A stretch of 64,000 nucleotides of DNA from Pseudarthrobacter naphthalenicus (GTDB taxonomy: Bacteria > Actinomycetota > Actinomycetes > Actinomycetales > Micrococcaceae): the NCBI RefSeq assembly GCF_029076445.1, contig NZ_JARESG010000003.1, positions 124,001 through 188,000 on the forward strand. Direction: 5' to 3'. Both the position numbers and the translations under genes were made by a program. The first letter of the stretch is position 1. Each line of letters starts with the position of its first letter. Below, in pieces: positions 28,505-36,827 of this stretch. Under the pieces are notes generated by a model. The model made no database searches. It was not told the DNA's origin and saw only the letters and a program-made list of their open reading frames with translations.

Positions 28505-28605
28505 CCCTCTCTCACTTAATGCGGGTTTGGGACCGACGCTCTCTCACCTACCTCAGGAAAGTGAGAGAGCGTCCGTCCATTAAGCGCATTAAGTGAGAGA
28601 GCGTC
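28505..28605. repeat. Nested inverted repeats (REP-like) between ABC-F and MFS genes
   Basis: Outer arms of 17 bp are perfect: CTCTCTCACTTAATGCG at 28507-28523 and CGCATTAAGTGAGAGAG at 28585-28601. Inner arms of 13 bp are perfect: GACGCTCTCTCAC at 28535-28547 and GTGAGAGAGCGTC at 28561-28573. The inner right arm recurs exactly at 28593-28605, so alternative hairpins can form. It lies in the 195-bp gap between two plus-strand genes and could act as a terminator or be a small mobile palindrome. Confidence 0.8.
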
Positions 28606-28642
28606 GGGCTGTGGGTTTCGTGTCGGTTGCTAGCATTCGAGC

Positions 28643-29860
28643 ATGAAGACCGACATCTCCAGTACCTCGGCCGGCCCATCCCTCACAGCAGCTGCCGCGG
28701 CAACATTTGTGGTCTTCGGAGTCAACGGCTTCGTGTTCGCCAGCTGGGCGGCCCGAATTCCGGCGGTCACCGAAACCCTCCACCTCACGTCCGGCCAAAT
28801 GGGAACGCTGCTGCTGTGCACGGCCATCGGCTCGCTGCTGGCGCTTCCGACGGCGGGGCTCGTGGTGGGCAGGATCGGCACCGCCAACGCCGTGCGCGCC
28901 GCCGGCGTACTGGCAGCGCTGGCCGGTGTGGGGATTGCGCTCTCCCTGTCGGCTGAATCGGTGCTGGGTACGGCGATTTCTCTGTTCTTCTTCGGCATCG
29001 GCATCGGGCTGTGGGACGTCTCCCAGAACATCGAGGGTGCCGACGTGGAACACAAACTGCGGCGGACCATCATGCCCCAGTTCCACGCCGCCTTCAGCGG
29101 CGGAGCATTCGTGGGCGCCCTGATCGGGGCCGGCCTGTCAACCCTCGGCGTTGGTCTGCCCGAACACCTGCTGGTCATTGCCGCGGTTGTGGTGGTAGTG
29201 GCACTGGTGACCCCCCGCTACTTCCTCCCCCACGAAGCCGAGACGGTTCCCTTCGACGGTGAACCCAGGCCCGCGAAGGGCCCTTCGCCCTGGCGTGACA
29301 GCCGGACCCTGCTGATAGGCGTGGTGGTCCTCGGGGCTACCCTGACCGAGGGTGCCGGAAATGACTGGATCGCCAAGGCCACGGTGGATGGCCTGGGCAC
29401 GTCGGAGTCCACCGGTGCCCTGATGTTCGCCCTGTTTGTCCTGGCGATGACAGCCATGCGGTTCTTCGGCGGGCGCCTGATTGACGCCTACGGGCGCGTC
29501 GCGGTGCTTCGTGCCAGCATGGGTGCCGCGGCTGCCGGACTTGGCCTGTTTGTGCTCGCCGGAAACGTATGGCTGGCAGGCATTGGCGCCGCTCTGTGGG
29601 GCGTCGGGGCCGCGCTGGCCTTCCCGATGGGAATGTCCGCCGCGGCCGATGATCCGAAGCACGCCGCGGCGAGGGTCTCGGTTGTATCCACTGTGGGTTA
29701 CGTTGCGTTCCTTGCCGGTCCGCCCCTGTTGGGATACCTGGGCGACCTCACTGGCATTCATCTGGCCCTGCTCGCCATCGTTGTCCCCATCGTGGTGGCC
29801 CTGGTCCTTGCCGGAGCCGCAAAGCCGTTGGTCCCCGAACTCGCTCCGGCCCGGGATTAG
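28643..29860 (+). CDS. MFS transporter
   Basis: 405 residues with about 12 hydrophobic segments, in the major facilitator superfamily (YbjJ-like subgroup by appearance). The early segment VVFGVNGFVFASWAARIPAV and the loop with GLVVGRIG resemble the conserved region between helices 2 and 3. It likely exports a small molecule; substrate unknown. The nested inverted repeat lies just upstream. Confidence 0.88.
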   Translation: MKTDISSTSAGPSLTAAAAATFVVFGVNGFVFASWAARIPAVTETLHLTSGQMGTLLLCTAIGSLLALPTAGLVVGRIGTANAVRAAGVLAALAGVGIALSLSAESVLGTAISLFFFGIGIGLWDVSQNIEGADVEHKLRRTIMPQFHAAFSGGAFVGALIGAGLSTLGVGLPEHLLVIAAVVVVVALVTPRYFLPHEAETVPFDGEPRPAKGPSPWRDSRTLLIGVVVLGATLTEGAGNDWIAKATVDGLGTSESTGALMFALFVLAMTAMRFFGGRLIDAYGRVAVLRASMGAAAAGLGLFVLAGNVWLAGIGAALWGVGAALAFPMGMSAAADDPKHAAARVSVVSTVGYVAFLAGPPLLGYLGDLTGIHLALLAIVVPIVVALVLAGAAKPLVPELAPARD

Positions 29861-29869
29861 GGTAGGGGG

Positions 29870-31366
29870 ATGCACATCAACAGGCGCCCGGGGCCGGGCT
29901 GGATCAGCCGTTTTGACCGCCGTCTGGTCCGGAGGGTTTCCTCCTTTCCCGGGGGGCCGCATGACACGTTCTTCCGCCGGCTCTCCGCCTCCGCTGATCA
30001 GGGCAAGCTCTGGATTGGTGCCGCTGCGATCATGGCACTGTTCCCCGGCAGGACGCGCCGCGCCGCCGTGCACGGGCTGATCGCCCAGGCAGTGGCATCG
30101 GCGGTGACCAACGCCGGCTTCAAGACTCTGTTGCCCCGTACCCGGCCGTTGCCTGAGCACCTGCCGGTGTTCCGGTTTGTCCATCCCCAGCCCACCAGTT
30201 CGTCCATGCCGTCCGGACACTCCGCCTCCGCCATCGCCTTCGCCGTTGGCACCGGCCTGGTCCGGCCGGCCCTCGGCGCCGTTCTGGCGCCGGCAGCGGT
30301 GGGGGTGGCCTATTCGCGTGTCCACACCGGGGCCCACTGGCCCTCCGATGTGGTTTTCGGGTCGGCCATCGGTGCCGGCGCCGCCTTGTTGACCCGTAAG
30401 TGGTGGCCGGTACGTCCGCCGTTTCCCGAGGTCACGCGTGCGCAGACGGATGCCCCCCCGCTGCCGGGCGGCAACGGCCTCAGCATTGTGGTGAACACGC
30501 TGGGCGGGTCCTACAAGGAGGAAACCGCCGCGGCCCTGCAGGAAGTATTCCCGCATGCGTATATAAAGACTGTGGACCCGGAAGAGAGCCTGGAAGAAGC
30601 GATTCAGGCCACCGCTGCGCACCCCGGCACGCTGGCCCTCGGGGTGTGGGGCGGCGACGGAACCGTAGGAACAGCCGCGGCGGCCGCCGTCGAGCATTCC
30701 CTTCCGCTGCTGGTGCTGCCCGGCGGCACGTTGAACCACTTCGCCCGCGACACAGGCACCGGCAGCCTGAAGGAGGCTGTCGCGGCGGTCACAAAAGGTG
30801 AGGCTGCGAAGTCGGACGTTGGAATGGTGACGGTGGAACGCGGGCTGGCAGGAAACCCGGAAACGGCCGAACTCATCATGGTGAACACGGCCAGCGTGGG
30901 CCTTTACCCGAACCTGGTGCGGCGCCGTGAACAGTTGCAGCCGGCCCTTGGCAAACCGTTGGCGGGAGTTGTGGCCATGTTCCGGACCTTCGCGGTGGGA
31001 ACGCCCACGGTACTGATGGTGGACGGGGTCCGGCACAAGGTCTGGATCGCGTACTTGGGGCGCGGACGATACTATCCCCGGGACCACGCGCCCCTTTTCC
31101 GGCCCGTACTGGACGACGGCGTACTGGACGTCCGGATGATCACCGCTGACGAATCCTTCGCCCGGCTGCGGCTCCTCTGGTCCGTTCTGACCGGCACAGT
31201 GGCAACCTCGCGGATCACCCACCTGAGGGAGGCCACGGAGGTCCTGATTGAGTCGCCGGGTTCGCCGATGGCTCTGGCCGTGGATGGTGAAGCGCTGGCA
31301 GGCGTTCGGAGTGCCCGGTTCCGGGTCGAGCCGCAGGCACTGACGTACTATTCGCCCCGGTCCTGA
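29870..31366 (+). CDS. PAP2 phosphatase fused to diacylglycerol-kinase-like domain
   Basis: 498 residues with two enzyme domains. Residues 30-175 form a PAP2 domain with all three motifs: KTLLPRTRP, PSGHSAS and SRVHTGAHWPSD. Residues 205-495 form a lipid kinase catalytic domain with GGDGT near 262 and LPGGTLNHFARD. Thus one protein holds both a lipid phosphatase and a lipid kinase fold, a combination seen in actinobacteria. It starts 9 bp after the MFS stop, so the two genes may be co-transcribed. Lipid recycling or undecaprenyl/diacylglycerol phosphate turnover is an inference. Confidence 0.9.
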   Translation: MHINRRPGPGWISRFDRRLVRRVSSFPGGPHDTFFRRLSASADQGKLWIGAAAIMALFPGRTRRAAVHGLIAQAVASAVTNAGFKTLLPRTRPLPEHLPVFRFVHPQPTSSSMPSGHSASAIAFAVGTGLVRPALGAVLAPAAVGVAYSRVHTGAHWPSDVVFGSAIGAGAALLTRKWWPVRPPFPEVTRAQTDAPPLPGGNGLSIVVNTLGGSYKEETAAALQEVFPHAYIKTVDPEESLEEAIQATAAHPGTLALGVWGGDGTVGTAAAAAVEHSLPLLVLPGGTLNHFARDTGTGSLKEAVAAVTKGEAAKSDVGMVTVERGLAGNPETAELIMVNTASVGLYPNLVRRREQLQPALGKPLAGVVAMFRTFAVGTPTVLMVDGVRHKVWIAYLGRGRYYPRDHAPLFRPVLDDGVLDVRMITADESFARLRLLWSVLTGTVATSRITHLREATEVLIESPGSPMALAVDGEALAGVRSARFRVEPQALTYYSPRS

Positions 31367-31533
31367 TCCCGCCCGATCAGGTGGAAACCGCCCCTGATCA
31401 TCCGTGGGGATTACCCTGATTCGACCCTGAATCATCCCTTAGACAGGCGAAACGGGGTGCGGGCGTGAGTACCGTGGGCAGTGCACACCAAACTCCCCGC
31501 AGCCGAGAGGCTGCCGTTCTAAGGAACCCGTCC

Positions 31534-32481
31534 ATGATTGAGGCACAAGGCCTGACAAAGATGTATGGCGAAAAGACCGCCGTCGCCGGAGTCAACTTCA
31601 CTGTCGAGGCTGGCCGGGTCACCGGATTCCTCGGCCCCAACGGCGCCGGCAAATCCACCACCATGCGCATGATCATGGGCCTGGACCGGCCGACGTCGGG
31701 AAGCGTCACCGTCAACGGTGCACCGTTCGCCCGGCACGCCGCCCCGCTGCGGGACGTCGGCGCGCTCCTGGATGCCAAGGCTGTCCACACCAGCCGCTCT
31801 GCCTACAACCACCTCCGGGCCATGGCCGCTACGCACGGCATTCCGAAGAAGCGCGTCCACGAAGTCATCGAAATGACGGGCCTGGCGGAGGTAGCCAAAA
31901 AGAAGGTGGGCGGCTTCTCGCTTGGCATGGGACAGCGCTTAGGTATTGCCGCGGCGCTGCTTGGCGACCCGCAGACCATCATCCTGGACGAACCGGTCAA
32001 CGGCCTGGACCCCGAGGGCGTTGTCTGGGTCCGCAACCTGGTCAAGTACCTGGCATCGGAGGGACGCACGGTGTTCCTCTCCAGTCACCTGATGAGCGAG
32101 ATGGCTGTCACCGCGGACCACCTGATCGTGATCGGCCGCGGCAGGATCATCGCCGATGCTCCTATCAAGGACATCATCAACGGCAAGGGCAGCGCACGCA
32201 CCCGGGTCCGCACCGACCAGCCGGATCAGCTGATGCGGCTGTTGGCCGGGGACGGCGTCTCCGTGGAGCTGCAGGACAACGAGCTGCTTGAGGTCAGTGG
32301 CCTTGACCCGCGCCAGATTGCCCGTGCCGCCTTGGACAGCCACACCATGATCTACGAACTCACCCCGCTGCAGGCAAGCCTCGAGGAGGCTTACATGGAG
32401 CTGACCAAGGATGAGGTCGAATACCATTCGCTGATCACCGCAGGCGCCGCCGAGGCTCCCGCCCAGTCCGGAGGCAACTAA
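31534..32481 (+). CDS. ABC transporter ATP-binding protein
   Basis: 315 residues with Walker A GPNGAGKST, signature FSLGMGQRLGI and Walker B IILDEPVNGLD, typical of ABC-2 type drug or lipid exporters. The ATG at 31534 (MIEAQGLTKMYGEKTAVAGV) has AAGGA eight bases upstream and the normal domain start; an in-frame GTG at 31465 would add 23 residues with no ribosome binding site. The permease follows after 3 bp and the two-component genes after that. Confidence 0.93.
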   Translation: MIEAQGLTKMYGEKTAVAGVNFTVEAGRVTGFLGPNGAGKSTTMRMIMGLDRPTSGSVTVNGAPFARHAAPLRDVGALLDAKAVHTSRSAYNHLRAMAATHGIPKKRVHEVIEMTGLAEVAKKKVGGFSLGMGQRLGIAAALLGDPQTIILDEPVNGLDPEGVVWVRNLVKYLASEGRTVFLSSHLMSEMAVTADHLIVIGRGRIIADAPIKDIINGKGSARTRVRTDQPDQLMRLLAGDGVSVELQDNELLEVSGLDPRQIARAALDSHTMIYELTPLQASLEEAYMELTKDEVEYHSLITAGAAEAPAQSGGN

Positions 32482-32484
32482 GCC

Positions 32485-33387
32485 ATGAGCTCAACCACCC
32501 TCGACCCCAACCCGTCCCGCCGTGGCGCGCACGCCGGCATTGCACCGGCAAGCACCCTGTCCGGGGACGCCACCAGCACCGGTCCCGGACCGTCATTTCC
32601 CCGTGTGCTCAACTCGGAGTTCATCAAGTTCCGCACGCTTCTCTCCACCCTGATCCTCCTCGCCTGCACGGTCCTGGTGGTGGTGGGCTTCGGCGCGCTT
32701 TCCGCCTGGGGCACGGGCCAGTTCGCCGATCAGGCGCTCAAGGACCCCGAAGCGGCCGCTGCTTTTGCCGCCCAAGGCGGCAACCTTGCTATTGGCGTTC
32801 CCACATCCGGAATTGCCTTCGCACAGCTCATTCTGGGCTCCCTCGGCGTACTGCTGATGAGCTCGGAGTTTACCACTGGAATGGCCCGTTCAACGTTCGC
32901 AGCCGTCCCACGGCGGACGCCCGCTTTCGTGGCCAAGCTGCTGGTGGTGATGGTGACAGCGTTCATGGTTACCGCCGTCTCCGTGTTCATCGCGGGCCTC
33001 GTGGCCGTGCCGATCCTGGACCACTACAACCTCAAGCTGGACCTCGCCAGCTCGCAGTCCGTGAAAATGCTGCTCGTGAACAGCATCTACGTGGCGGCCG
33101 TCGCCGCCATTGGCATGGCCCTGGGCTCCCTGCTGAGGAATTCGGCGGGCGGCATTATGAGCCTGGTGGGCCTGTTCTTTGTGGCTCCCATCGCTTTCCG
33201 GCTGATCCCGGGCGATTTCTTCGTCCAGGCCCGCAAGTACCTTCCCGGTAACACGGTGGAGCCCATGACGGCAGTGAACCACATGCCGGACACCCTTGAA
33301 GCCTGGCAGGCCGCACTTGTTCTCGGCACCTGGGTGGTGATCCCGGTGGTGCTCGCCGCCGTCGTCCTCAAGAAACGCGACGTCTGA
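32485..33387 (+). CDS. ABC-2 type transporter permease
   Basis: 300 residues with a short Ser/Pro-rich N-terminus and about six hydrophobic segments: near residues 52-75, 110-125, 152-180, 200-222, 226-245 and 270-290. It belongs to the ABC-2 permease type and pairs with the ATPase gene that ends 3 bp upstream. With the histidine kinase and regulator downstream the layout is that of a sensed export system. Substrate unknown. Confidence 0.9.
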   Translation: MSSTTLDPNPSRRGAHAGIAPASTLSGDATSTGPGPSFPRVLNSEFIKFRTLLSTLILLACTVLVVVGFGALSAWGTGQFADQALKDPEAAAAFAAQGGNLAIGVPTSGIAFAQLILGSLGVLLMSSEFTTGMARSTFAAVPRRTPAFVAKLLVVMVTAFMVTAVSVFIAGLVAVPILDHYNLKLDLASSQSVKMLLVNSIYVAAVAAIGMALGSLLRNSAGGIMSLVGLFFVAPIAFRLIPGDFFVQARKYLPGNTVEPMTAVNHMPDTLEAWQAALVLGTWVVIPVVLAAVVLKKRDV

Positions 33388-33407
33388 GCTGAGGCTAGGC
33401 TCACAAC

Positions 33408-34751
33408 ATGAATGAAGCGGTACAGGTGAAGGACGCTTCGGCCCGACAGGCCCAAGCGTCCTTCGCCGAAATCACGGCCAAGCGCCGAGGCCGGCTCCGG
33501 CGGTACCTTTACCAGCATCCCCGCGTCATGGACGCGGTGGTGGTGGCCGCTTACGCGGTGTTGGTTGCCCCCACCATGGTGGATGCGGTCCTGCAGGGCT
33601 CGTGGCTCGCGGCGACGCTCCTCGCTGCAGTGGCTTGCGCACTTTTCCTTCGGCGCGCGTACCCGGTGGCCTTGGCAGCGTTCGTTGCGGTGATGGAGGT
33701 GGCCGTCACCCTTCTCCACCCGTGGGGCTCGAACGTCTCTGCCGGGCTGTGGTTCTCGCTGTATGCCGTAGCGGTGGTGCACACGCGCCGGTTCGCCCTG
33801 GTGGCTATGGCCGCGGCCACCGCTCCGCTGGCCCTGTTATATCTTTTGGCCGCGGTGGGTCCCATGAAGAATTCCCTTGTCCATGCGGCGGGCAATCCGG
33901 AGGAGTTCCACCTCCTGACGAGCATCGCCACGGGCGCCACCATCGCCCTGTCCAACGTCATCGCCACCGGAATCGGCATCTCGGTGCGGCAACGCCGCGA
34001 ACATGAGCAGGAGGTTGCCGCGTGGGCATCGCGCACGGCCAGCCTGGCCTCCGTCAACGAGCGGACCCGGATCGCCCGGGAAATGCACGACGTCGTGGCT
34101 CACTCCTTGACGGTGATGATCAGCCTGTCCGACGGCGCGGCAGTGGTGGCGAGGAAAAGTCCCGAACGTGCTGCCGACGTGCTGGGCGAGGTATCGCGCA
34201 CGGGCCGGACTGCGCTGGCGGACATGCGTCGCGTCCTGGGTGTGCTCAGGGATCACAACGGCGCCATCGCACCGCGGGCACCCCTTGACTCGGGCGAAGG
34301 CCTCGCCAAGCTGCTGGAGGGATTTCGCACCGCCGGGCTGCCGTTGCACTATTCACATAGCGGACCGTCGCTTCCCCGGGATCCGTCCTTCCAGCTGACC
34401 GTCTACCGGATCGTGCAGGAATCACTCACCAACGTCCTGCGTTACAGCCGCGGCCACAGCCGGGTGGATGTGAGTATTCTCCGCTCCGGTTCCACCGTCA
34501 CCATTGAAGTGCTCGACGACGGGAAGGAAGTCCCCGGACAGGCATCGGGTGATGCCGGCTCACCCGGACCGGCGCAGGCGCTGGGATCAGGACAGGGCCT
34601 CCTGGGGATGGCCGAGCGTGCCCGGATCTATGGCGGCTCCGTGGAAGCAGGCCCCACAGCCCGCGGCTGGCGGGTGCGGGCGGTCCTGAGCTTGCCCGAT
34701 GATGATCGTCCAGATTCTGACCCCGTTCCCCAAGTGCAAGGCAGAGCATGA
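33408..34751 (+). CDS. Sensor histidine kinase (NarL/DesK-type)
   Basis: 447 residues. Four or five hydrophobic segments lie in residues 35-165, followed by the HisKA_3 dimerisation region with phosphoacceptor His227 in IAREMHDVVAHSL. The HATPase domain follows, with the N box YRIVQESLTNVLRYS and the G box GQGLLGMAERARIYGG. Its 3' end overlaps the response regulator start (ATGA). It probably senses a membrane or cell-wall signal and controls the adjacent ABC exporter. Confidence 0.93.
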   Translation: MNEAVQVKDASARQAQASFAEITAKRRGRLRRYLYQHPRVMDAVVVAAYAVLVAPTMVDAVLQGSWLAATLLAAVACALFLRRAYPVALAAFVAVMEVAVTLLHPWGSNVSAGLWFSLYAVAVVHTRRFALVAMAAATAPLALLYLLAAVGPMKNSLVHAAGNPEEFHLLTSIATGATIALSNVIATGIGISVRQRREHEQEVAAWASRTASLASVNERTRIAREMHDVVAHSLTVMISLSDGAAVVARKSPERAADVLGEVSRTGRTALADMRRVLGVLRDHNGAIAPRAPLDSGEGLAKLLEGFRTAGLPLHYSHSGPSLPRDPSFQLTVYRIVQESLTNVLRYSRGHSRVDVSILRSGSTVTIEVLDDGKEVPGQASGDAGSPGPAQALGSGQGLLGMAERARIYGGSVEAGPTARGWRVRAVLSLPDDDRPDSDPVPQVQGRA

Positions 34752-35437
34752 CTCAGACACAACCAATCACCGTCCTGCTCGTGGATGACCAGCCACTGTT
34801 GAGGATGGGATTCCGCCTGATCCTGGAGGGTGAGGACGACCTCAGGATCGTGGGCGAAGCGTCCGACGGCGCCGAAGCGGTGAGGCAGGCCCGGGAGTTG
34901 GCGCCCGACGTCGTGCTCATGGACGTCCGGATGCCCGTGCTGGACGGCATCGAGGCGACCCGGGCCATCACGGCCGCCGGGGCCACTGCGCGGATCATCA
35001 TCCTGACCACCTTTGACGTGGATGAATACGCGTTCGCAGGCCTTCAGGCCGGGGCATCCGCGTTCCTGCTCAAGGACGTGGCGCCGGCTGAGCTCATCCA
35101 GGCCGTCCGGGTGGTGGCCAGCGGAGATGCCGTGGTGGCGCCGCGGGTCACCCAGCGGCTCCTCGAAACGTACGTCCGCGGCGCTGCGCGGCCGCCCGCC
35201 TCGACCCAGCGCGACCCACTGCTTCAGGACCTGACGCCGCGCGAAACCGAGATGCTCGAAGCCATGGCCGAGGGCCTGTCCAACGCCGAGATCGCGCACC
35301 GCTACTTCTTGTCCGAAGCCACGGTGAAAACCCACGTTCGCCGCATCCTCACGAAGCTCCACCTTCGCGACAGGGTCCAGGCCGTGGTCTATGCGTACGA
35401 AACCGGACTGGTGGTACCCAGCAACTCCGATTACTGA
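34748..35437 (+). CDS. NarL/LuxR-family response regulator
   Basis: 229 residues: receiver domain (1-125) with phosphoacceptor Asp59 in VVLMDVRMPVLDG and conserved Lys in FLLKDVAP, then a LuxR-type helix-turn-helix (about 158-215) with LTPRETEMLEAMAEGLSNAE and the recognition region SEATVKTHVRRILTKL. It starts within the kinase gene, so kinase and regulator are coupled. The likely target is the ABC exporter promoter upstream. Confidence 0.95.
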   Translation: MTQTQPITVLLVDDQPLLRMGFRLILEGEDDLRIVGEASDGAEAVRQARELAPDVVLMDVRMPVLDGIEATRAITAAGATARIIILTTFDVDEYAFAGLQAGASAFLLKDVAPAELIQAVRVVASGDAVVAPRVTQRLLETYVRGAARPPASTQRDPLLQDLTPRETEMLEAMAEGLSNAEIAHRYFLSEATVKTHVRRILTKLHLRDRVQAVVYAYETGLVVPSNSDY

Positions 35438-35464
35438 CGCCGGCGCGGCGTTAGACTCGGAACC

Positions 35465-36778
35465 ATGCCTTCACCTTCCGCCGCCGCAGACCACATCCAG
35501 GACCTCGGCGCGTACGTCAGCGCCTCGCCGTCGAGCTTCCACGCCGTCCACGAGGCCGCCCGCCGGCTGGAGGAAGCAGGGTTCACCGGCCTGGACGAGC
35601 GGGAGCCCTGGACCGGTGGTGCGGGTGCCTTCTACGTGGTCCGCGACGGCGCGCTGATCGCCTGGGTGGTGCCCGAGAACGCGGGGCCCACTACCGGATT
35701 CAACATCCTGGGCGCGCACACGGATTCGCCGTCCTTCAAGCTCAAGCCCAAGCCCACCACTGGTGCGTTCGGCTGGCTGCAGGCCGGCGTGGAAGTGTAC
35801 GGCGGGCCGCTCCTGAACTCCTGGCTGGACCGTGAGCTGCAGCTGGCGGGCCGGCTGGTCATGCTTGACGGTACCCAGCATCTCACGGCTACCGGCCCGC
35901 TGCTCCGCTTCCCGCAGCTGGCCATCCACCTGGACCGCGCGGTGAACGAGGGCCTGACCCTGGATAAGCAGCGGCACATGAATCCCGTCTGGGGGCTGGG
36001 AAATCCTGCCGATTTCGACCTGCTGGGTGTTCTGGCCTCCCGTGTCCCCGGCGTTTCGGTTTATGCCGCTGAGATCGGCGGGTACGACGTCGTCATAGCG
36101 GACACGCAGGCGCCTGCGGTTTTCGGGGCCAACAGCGAGTTCTTCGCGTCCGGGCGGCTGGACAACCTCTCGGCCACCCATGCCGGGCTGGCTGCGCTGA
36201 TCGCGCACGCGGAGGACCAGGGGGCCGGGGCTGGTGGCGGGGCGCCCATTGCGGTGCTGGCTGCTTTCGATCACGAGGAAATCGGTTCCACCTCGCGCTC
36301 CGGGGCCTGTGGGCCTATCCTCGAAGACGTTCTCGTGCGGATCTCCGACGGCCTCGGCGCCACGGTGAGCCAGCGGCGGCAGGCGTTATCGGCGTCGTTC
36401 TGCGTGTCTGCGGACGCAGGCCACGCCGTGCACCCCAACTATCCCGAACGGCACGATCCCGCGAACCACCCGGCACTGAACGGCGGCCCGCTGCTGAAGA
36501 TCAATGCCAACCAGCGCTACGCCACAGATGCGGCCGGCGCCGCGCTGTGGGCCCGGCTTTGTGGTGAGGCGAACGTGCCTTACCAGGAATTCGTGTCCAA
36601 CAACGTCATGCCCTGCGGTTCAACGATTGGGCCGCTGACCGCAACCCGCCTCGGAATCCGGACGGTCGACGTCGGCGTTCCCCTGCTCTCAATGCACTCC
36701 GCCCGTGAGCTCTGCGGCGTTGAGGACCCGCACCGGCTGGCTGTTGTCACGGAGCTGTTTTTCCGGACTGCGGCGTAG
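35465..36778 (+). CDS. M18 family aminopeptidase
   Basis: Zinc metalloaminopeptidase of 437 residues acting on N-terminal acidic or neutral residues. The metal and catalytic segments are GAHTDSPSFKLKPKP (about 80-95), FDHEEIGSTSRSGACGP (about 270-286) and HAVHPNYPERHDP (about 320-332). Length is normal for bacterial M18 peptidases. It is the last conserved chromosomal gene before the insertion sequence and accessory block. Confidence 0.94.
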   Translation: MPSPSAAADHIQDLGAYVSASPSSFHAVHEAARRLEEAGFTGLDEREPWTGGAGAFYVVRDGALIAWVVPENAGPTTGFNILGAHTDSPSFKLKPKPTTGAFGWLQAGVEVYGGPLLNSWLDRELQLAGRLVMLDGTQHLTATGPLLRFPQLAIHLDRAVNEGLTLDKQRHMNPVWGLGNPADFDLLGVLASRVPGVSVYAAEIGGYDVVIADTQAPAVFGANSEFFASGRLDNLSATHAGLAALIAHAEDQGAGAGGGAPIAVLAAFDHEEIGSTSRSGACGPILEDVLVRISDGLGATVSQRRQALSASFCVSADAGHAVHPNYPERHDPANHPALNGGPLLKINANQRYATDAAGAALWARLCGEANVPYQEFVSNNVMPCGSTIGPLTATRLGIRTVDVGVPLLSMHSARELCGVEDPHRLAVVTELFFRTAA

Positions 36779-36827
36779 GGCCTCCGCCGGGTCAGTCACT
36801 TTCCGAAGGGGATTCAGCGGCCACCGG

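Noticed and set aside
28860..31435. Long minus-strand frame of 765 codons opposite the MFS and PAP2 genes
   Set aside because: It is antisense to two genes with clear motifs and results from codon bias at high G+C.
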